Source of the DNA: Allosalinactinospora lopnorensis
Lineage (GTDB): Bacteria; Actinomycetota; Actinomycetes; Streptosporangiales; Streptosporangiaceae
Length of the DNA stretch: 36,666 nt
Reading direction: 5' to 3'
Assembly (NCBI RefSeq): GCF_000981225.1
Contig: NZ_LAJC01000063.1
Coordinates: 1-36,666 of the forward strand
The notes beneath the pieces are model-generated. The model made no database searches. It was given only the letters and a program-made list of their open reading frames with translations, and had not been told where the DNA came from. Made by a program: the position numbers and the translations under genes. This document shows, piece after piece, positions 32,554 through 36,666 of this stretch; positions within the stretch are counted from its first letter, which is position 1, and the number at the start of each line of letters is the position of its first letter.

Positions 32554-33174
32554 GTGAGCCTGCTGCTCATGCTCGCGCTGCCCGTCAACTTGCTCTCGAT
32601 CTCGGTTCTGGCATACGCGATCTACTTCCGGCGCCACCGCCGCGCCGACCTGATGTTCGGCTACATAGCGTTGAACATCGGCGTGTTCACGGTGTCGGCG
32701 CTGATGATGTCGCAGGAGGTGGGGTTGGGCATCGCGTTCGGGCTGTTCGGGGTGCTGTCGATCATCCGCCTGCGTTCGGACGAGATCAGCCAGCGCGAGG
32801 TGGGCTACTACTTCATCTCGCTGGCGCTCGGGTTGGTCAACGGAATCGGCGCGACGATGCCCCTCGCGATCGCCGCGTCCAACGTTCTGCTGCTGGCCAC
32901 GATGTACGTGGCCGACCACCCCCGGATCGCCACCGGTGTGGAGCGCCGGGTGCTCGTACTCGACACCGTCCACGGCGGTGAGGAGGAGCTGCGGGCCGAC
33001 CTCCAGCGGCGGCTCGGCGGCCGTATCCTCCAGTCGACGGTGAGCAGTGTGGACTACGTCCGCGAGACCACGACGGTGGACGTCCGGTTCCGCCGCCCGG
33101 CCCCTGTCTCCGCGGGTCCGTCCGCCCGCGAGTCCGCGGCCACCGTGCCCGTGCCGACCGTGTCGAGGCGATGA
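32554..33174 (+). CDS. DUF4956 membrane protein
   Basis: A 206-residue protein; GTG at 32554 after AGGAGG. Four hydrophobic segments (LLLMLALPVNLLSISVLAYA; FGYIALNIGVFTVSALMM; GIAFGLFGVLSIIRL; ALGLVNGIGATMPLAIAASN with VLLLATMYV) hold the signature SIIRLRSDEISQREVGYYF, then a soluble C-terminus of about 85 residues. DUF4956 proteins are usually encoded beside VTC-domain proteins, as here, and may form a membrane platform for them; function is not established. The end overlaps the VTC start by 4 nt. Confidence 0.88.
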   Translation: MSLLLMLALPVNLLSISVLAYAIYFRRHRRADLMFGYIALNIGVFTVSALMMSQEVGLGIAFGLFGVLSIIRLRSDEISQREVGYYFISLALGLVNGIGATMPLAIAASNVLLLATMYVADHPRIATGVERRVLVLDTVHGGEEELRADLQRRLGGRILQSTVSSVDYVRETTTVDVRFRRPAPVSAGPSARESAATVPVPTVSRR

Positions 33175-33980
33175 TGCGGAGGAACGCCGCCCCGACACTC
33201 GGAGTGGACCTGTTCCCCGGCGCGGACCTGGAGGAGGTGAACGCGCGTGCCGGCCTGCAGACCCGCATCGACTCCAAGTACCTGATCACCCCCGCCGCAT
33301 ATGCGACGTTGGTGGCCCGGCTCGCCGAGGACGATGACTGGTCGGTCCTGGAGATCAACGGGCGCAGGCAGTTCCAGTACATCTCGACGTATTTCGACAC
33401 CCCCGATCTGCTGACCTACCGCCAGCACCGGCAGGGCCGCCGGCGCCGCTTCAAGATCCGGACCCGGCAGTACGCCGACACCGGCGACTGCGCCTTCGAG
33501 ATCAAGCTGGAGGGGGCCAGGGAGGCGACGTCGAAGCAGCGCATGCCCTATGACCGCGAGCACGCCGTTCGCCTGACCGGTGAGGCGCGGCTCTTCCTGG
33601 AGGACGTCCTGCGCGGTGCCCACCGGATGTCCCCGCCGGACCGGCTGGCCCCGACCGCCACCACGAACTACCTGCGGTACACCCTGGCACAGCGCTCCGG
33701 CGCGGCGCGCCTCACATTCGACACCGGGCTGGTATGCAGTTCGCCGAGAGGCCGGATCGAAGCGCTGCCCCTGTGGGCGGTGGAGTCGAAGTCAACCGGC
33801 GACGGAAGCGGCGCCGACCGGCTCCTGTGGTCGCTGGGCGTACGCCCGCTGCGTATCAGCAAGTACTGCCTGGCCATAGGGGCACTCACCCCCGAGCTCG
33901 CCGCCAATCCCTGGAGTCGGGCGATGCGCCGGTGGTTCGGGGGCGGCGCCTCGGAGCGGGCTACCCCAGTTCGACGGTGA
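33171..33980 (+). CDS. VTC-domain (polyphosphate polymerase-like) protein
   Basis: A 269-residue triphosphate-tunnel protein. VTC hallmarks: RIDSKYLITPAAYATLVARL, QYISTYFDTPDLLTYRQHR, basic strand RRRFKIRTRQY, FEIKLEG and LWAVESKSTG near the end. In yeast Vtc4 this fold makes polyphosphate from ATP; whether the bacterial form does is unproven. Translationally coupled to DUF4956. Its last 20 nt overlap the 3' end of the convergent kinase gene, so the two coding regions share DNA. Confidence 0.88.
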   Translation: MMRRNAAPTLGVDLFPGADLEEVNARAGLQTRIDSKYLITPAAYATLVARLAEDDDWSVLEINGRRQFQYISTYFDTPDLLTYRQHRQGRRRRFKIRTRQYADTGDCAFEIKLEGAREATSKQRMPYDREHAVRLTGEARLFLEDVLRGAHRMSPPDRLAPTATTNYLRYTLAQRSGAARLTFDTGLVCSSPRGRIEALPLWAVESKSTGDGSGADRLLWSLGVRPLRISKYCLAIGALTPELAANPWSRAMRRWFGGGASERATPVRR

Positions 33981-35226
33981 CCACGGTCCCTGTTCCGCCG
34001 GGCCCCGTGCCGAACGCGACACCGCCTCCCGAGGCCGCCGCCGTGCGCCGTACGATGTCCAGCCCGAGCCCGGTGGAGCCGCCGCCGCTGCGCCCCCGCT
34101 CCGCGAGGTCCTCCGAGGGCAGGCCGGGCCCTTCGTCGCTGACCTCGACGACCGCCCCGCCCTCGGGGCGGGGGTCCAGCCGCACCGCGAACGGCGTACC
34201 GTCCGGGGTGTGCGCGAAGACGTTCCCGAGCAGCGCGTCCATGGCCGCCGTGAGGTCCTCCGGGCTGACCCGGACGACGAGCGGCCCCGCCGCCAGGTCG
34301 GCACCGCAGTCGCGGGAGGTCTCGTCGGCCAGTACGGACCAGAACTCGATGCGTTCGGCGACCACCGCGGCGGCGTCGCACAGCGGTTCGCTGCGGGTGG
34401 GGCTGCGGGCGGCGTTGATGGTCGCGTCGACCGCGCGCTGGACCTCGTTGGCGGCCCCCTCGACGGCCTCGCGCTCCCGGGGGTCGTTGAGCGCTTCGGC
34501 CTCCAGCCGCAGCGTCGTGACGGGCGTGCGCAGGCGGTGCGAGAGGTCGGCGACCCGCTCCCGCTCCGCCGCGAGCAGTTCCCTGATCCGCGACGCGAGG
34601 CCGTTCAGCGCCGCCCCGACCTCCCGCAGTTCGGTCGGGCCGCTCACCCGCGCCCGCGCTTCAAGGTCGCCGCTGGCCAGCCGGTGCGACACCTGGGCCA
34701 GTTCCCCCAGCGGGATGAGCAGCAGGCGGGCCAGCCGGTCGGCCAGGAGCAGCCCGAAGCCGAGGAGAAGGATCGCCATCACCCCGAGGATGAGCCAGGC
34801 GCGGCCGACCCCCTCGGTGAGTTCGCTGTCGGCGACGTAGGTGCGGATGACAGCGGTGCCCTCCGGCTGCCCCTGCACCCCGAACAGGATCTCCCGCCCC
34901 TCCGGGGCCTCGGCGGTGATACTGCGGCCGGTCGCGGCCAGTTCCACCGCGTCCGAGCGCGGTGCCTCGGCGCCGAGGACGGACCCGTCGGGCCAGAACA
35001 CGGTGATCGGGTGGTCGGTAACGGCGTTCAGCCGGTCGACCGAGCCCTGAACCGTCTCCTGGTCGGCGGTGGCCACGACGGCTGACAGCGCTTCGGCGTC
35101 CTGGGAGGCGGCGGTCACCACCCGCTCGCTCGCCACCCCCCGGAGCAGCAGCGCCATCGGCACGGAGAACGCGACCAGGACCAGCGTTACCGTCGCCGCG
35201 ACCAGCATCGTGAGGCGCCTTCTCAT
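33961..35226 (-). CDS. Sensor histidine kinase
   Basis: A 421-residue two-helix membrane kinase. TM1 at about 6-30 and TM2 at 143-164 enclose an extracytoplasmic sensor of about 110 residues (DHPITVFWPDGSVLGAEAPR). HAMP about 165-220; phospho-acceptor His230 in ADLSHRLRTPVTTL; N box with Asn335 (ALLGNVFAHTP); G boxes DEGPGLP and GSTGLGLDIVRR. It presumably phosphorylates the response regulator whose stop overlaps its start by 4 nt. Confidence 0.93.
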   Translation of the reverse strand: MRRRLTMLVAATVTLVLVAFSVPMALLLRGVASERVVTAASQDAEALSAVVATADQETVQGSVDRLNAVTDHPITVFWPDGSVLGAEAPRSDAVELAATGRSITAEAPEGREILFGVQGQPEGTAVIRTYVADSELTEGVGRAWLILGVMAILLLGFGLLLADRLARLLLIPLGELAQVSHRLASGDLEARARVSGPTELREVGAALNGLASRIRELLAAERERVADLSHRLRTPVTTLRLEAEALNDPREREAVEGAANEVQRAVDATINAARSPTRSEPLCDAAAVVAERIEFWSVLADETSRDCGADLAAGPLVVRVSPEDLTAAMDALLGNVFAHTPDGTPFAVRLDPRPEGGAVVEVSDEGPGLPSEDLAERGRSGGGSTGLGLDIVRRTAAASGGGVAFGTGPGGTGTVVTVELG

Positions 35227-35957
35227 CCGGGATCACCCGGTGCGGCATCCGCGGCCGGTTCCGCCTCGTCCGGGGCGACCAGCTTGATCCCCACCCCGCG
35301 GACCGTGTGCAGGAAACGCGGGCGCTGCGCGGTTTCGCCCAGCTTGCGGCGCAGCCACGCGACATGGACGTCGACCGTCTTGTCCGCGCCCCCGTACGGG
35401 GTGCCCCAGACGTCGGTGAGTAGCTGCCGCTTGGAGATCACGCTTCCGGCGTTCGAGGCGAGGTAGTAGAGGAGGTCGAACTCCTTGGGGCTCAGGTCCA
35501 GCCGCCGCTTCGCGAGGCGGGCCTCGCGGCTGCGGGGGTCGATCCACAGGGAGTCGATGGTGATGCTCTCGTCGGCGGTGTTCGCGGGCGCGCGCCGCAG
35601 CACCGCATGGACGCGCGCTCCCAGTTGCCGGGCGGTGAAGGGCTTGACGACATAGTCGTCGGCGCCCGAGTTGAGCACCCGGACGATCTCGTTCTCGTCG
35701 TCGCGGGCCGTGGCGACGATCACCGGGACGTCACTGACGGCCCGCAGCATCCGCAGCATCTCGGTGCCGTCGAGGTCGGGCAGGCCCAGATCCAGGACGA
35801 TCAGGTCCGGAGCGTTCTCCACAGCGGAGTGCAGTCCCGCCATGGCGCCCGGAGCGGAGACGACCGCGTGACCCAACTCGGTCAACGACCGGGTCAGGGC
35901 CGTTCTCAGCTGGTCGTCGTCCTCGATCAGCAATAGCTGCGCCACGGGAGTCAACAT
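35223..35957 (-). CDS. OmpR-family response regulator
   Basis: A 244-residue regulator. Receiver: acidic IEDDD (11-15), phospho-acceptor Asp56 (VLDLGLP), Thr83, Lys105 (VVKPF). OmpR winged helix about 130-230 (RRLDLSPKEFDLLYYLASNA, VWGTPYGGADKTVDVHVAWL, TVRGVGIKL), then an acidic Ala/Pro tail. ATG 35957 lacks a ribosome site and may be leaderless; GTG 35945 is an alternative. Divergent from the secreted protein gene, with a triple-repeat site between them. Confidence 0.93.
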   Translation of the reverse strand: MLTPVAQLLLIEDDDQLRTALTRSLTELGHAVVSAPGAMAGLHSAVENAPDLIVLDLGLPDLDGTEMLRMLRAVSDVPVIVATARDDENEIVRVLNSGADDYVVKPFTARQLGARVHAVLRRAPANTADESITIDSLWIDPRSREARLAKRRLDLSPKEFDLLYYLASNAGSVISKRQLLTDVWGTPYGGADKTVDVHVAWLRRKLGETAQRPRFLHTVRGVGIKLVAPDEAEPAADAAPGDPG

Positions 35958-36028
35958 TAGGGCACCGTGTCGCCGCCTCCGGGCGGCGGACGCGCCCTCC
36001 CGTACCCGCGGGCCGGCCGTGCCCCCGT

Positions 36029-36054
36029 CTTAGGCCCGTCTTAACGTGCTTTTA
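36029..36054. promoter_or_regulatory. Triple (C/T)TTA repeat in the divergent promoter
   Basis: CTTA at 36029 and 36040, TTTA at 36051, again exactly 11 bp apart and the same layout as at 32445-32470. It lies between the response regulator and the secreted protein gene and ends only 26 nt before that ATG. Confidence 0.6.
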
Positions 36055-36080
36055 GCCCAGGAGCGAGGAGTCTGGCACTC

Positions 36081-36596
36081 ATGCAGTCGAAGTACATCGT
36101 GGCCGGGTGGGTGGCGGCCGCCGCGATCGCCATCGCCGCGAGCATCAGCGCCGTCGGCATCGCCCAGGGCGGCCTCCTGTCGACTCCCTCGCAGCCGTTG
36201 TCCGACGAAGAGGTGCAGGAGGAGCTCGCCCAGGCGCCCGCCGGCGCGTCCGAGGGCTCCCCGGAGCCCACCGCCGGGACCCCCGCTCCCGAAGGGTCCC
36301 CGGTGCCCGAGGAGCAGCCGACGGGGCAGCTCGGCTCGGTTCCCGACGGCACGGCTCCCGGTGGGGAGAACGAGGCCGTCTTTCCCAGCGACGGCGGTGC
36401 GGTCCTGGCCCGCTGCTCCGAGGGCATGGCCGAACTCGTGTGGTGGGTCCCGGAGCAGGGCTACCGGATCGAGGAGGTCGTCCAAGGGCCGGCTCCGTAT
36501 GTCGAGGTGGAGTTCGAGGGCGGTGAACTGGAAGTCGAGTACAGCGTGACGTGCGTCGACGGCAAACCCCAGGCGTCGATCGAGGTCGACGACTGA
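36081..36596 (+). CDS. Membrane-anchored extracytoplasmic protein
   Basis: A 171-residue protein. Short N-terminus and hydrophobic segment (VAGWVAAAAIAIAASISAVG) act as signal or anchor; a Pro/Glu/Gly/Ala-rich disordered linker (about 35-98) leads to a small folded domain of about 70 residues (AVFPSDGGAVLARCSEGMAE, ELVWWVPEQGYRIEEVVQGP, EVEYSVTCVDGKPQASIEVD) with two Cys, likely a disulfide outside the membrane. RBS GAGGAG is 10 nt before ATG. No known family. Its position opposite the response regulator suggests it is controlled by, or senses for, the two-component system. Confidence 0.8.
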   Translation: MQSKYIVAGWVAAAAIAIAASISAVGIAQGGLLSTPSQPLSDEEVQEELAQAPAGASEGSPEPTAGTPAPEGSPVPEEQPTGQLGSVPDGTAPGGENEAVFPSDGGAVLARCSEGMAELVWWVPEQGYRIEEVVQGPAPYVEVEFEGGELEVEYSVTCVDGKPQASIEVDD

Positions 36597-36666
36597 CGGT
36601 CGTCTCCCGCGCGTCCGCGCCGCCGGGCGAGGCGGCGCCGCGCCGGCTCGCGGCCGTTTCCCGCCC

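Noticed and set aside
1-36666. CRISPR array or defence island
   Set aside because: No regularly spaced repeats and no Cas, restriction or other defence genes seen; only the antitoxin relic.

Overview
The window is high-GC chromosomal DNA from an actinobacterium. Gene content and order (tRNA-Ser(GGA), SRP RNA and dnaX; ybaB and recR next to an aspartokinase/asd operon; F420 enzyme, ECF42 sigma factor, VTC/DUF4956 pair) fit a Nocardiopsaceae- or Streptosporangiales-like filamentous actinomycete. That placement is inference from gene content. The core genes are ordinary chromosomal genes, mixed with small accessory blocks and decayed genes.

Layout. 1-1740: an IS5-type transposase fragment at the edge, a secreted protein and a gene-poor stretch. 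1741-4275: tRNA-Ser, SRP RNA, dnaX. 4378-7724: a DGPF-protein/ECF42 sigma pair whose 3' end is repeated exactly about 1.4 kb downstream, with a membrane-protein gene and a group II intron-like stretch between the copies. 7916-9840: Nudix hydrolase, broken AraC regulator, VOC protein. 10061-12618: S9 peptidase and GntR/UTRA regulator. 12664-16297 (minus): asd, lysC (with a probable internal start for the small subunit), recR, ybaB. 16342-17923: MerR regulator divergent from a frameshifted Old Yellow Enzyme, with a palindrome in the shared promoter. 18203-20320: a 34-residue proline-rich peptide overlapping a PIMT-like methyltransferase, then a convergent HTH-UTRA regulator. 20807-23252: PhoD phosphatase and a lyase-like beta-domain protein. 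23312-28810 (minus): Nudix hydrolase, a pyruvate dehydrogenase-type operon (E1alpha, E1beta, E2) and its likely GntR/FCD repressor. 29045-31972: a candidate structured RNA, PAP2 phosphatase, LLM F420 oxidoreductase, GNAT. 32043-36596: an antitoxin relic, then DUF4956 + VTC genes, a histidine kinase/response regulator pair and an anchored extracytoplasmic protein.

How genes work together. Three things stand out. (1) The 34-residue peptide has one Asp, in an Asp-Gly pair, and overlaps by 4 nt the start of a methyltransferase of the type that makes aspartimides in RiPPs, with no ATP-grasp or cyclase beside it; this is my best candidate for an undescribed system. (2) The two operons flanking the OmpR-type two-component genes each carry three TTA-containing repeats at exact 11-bp spacing, suggesting a self-contained regulon. 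(3) The pdh-type operon has a perfect palindrome across its -35 region next to a GntR/FCD gene.

A caution on quality: AraC, OYE, the lyase-like protein, PAP2, LLM and the antitoxin each break frame in a way that can be repaired by restoring one or two G in a coding-strand G run. This could be real decay or base-calling error, so those genes are annotated as broken but may be intact in the cell.
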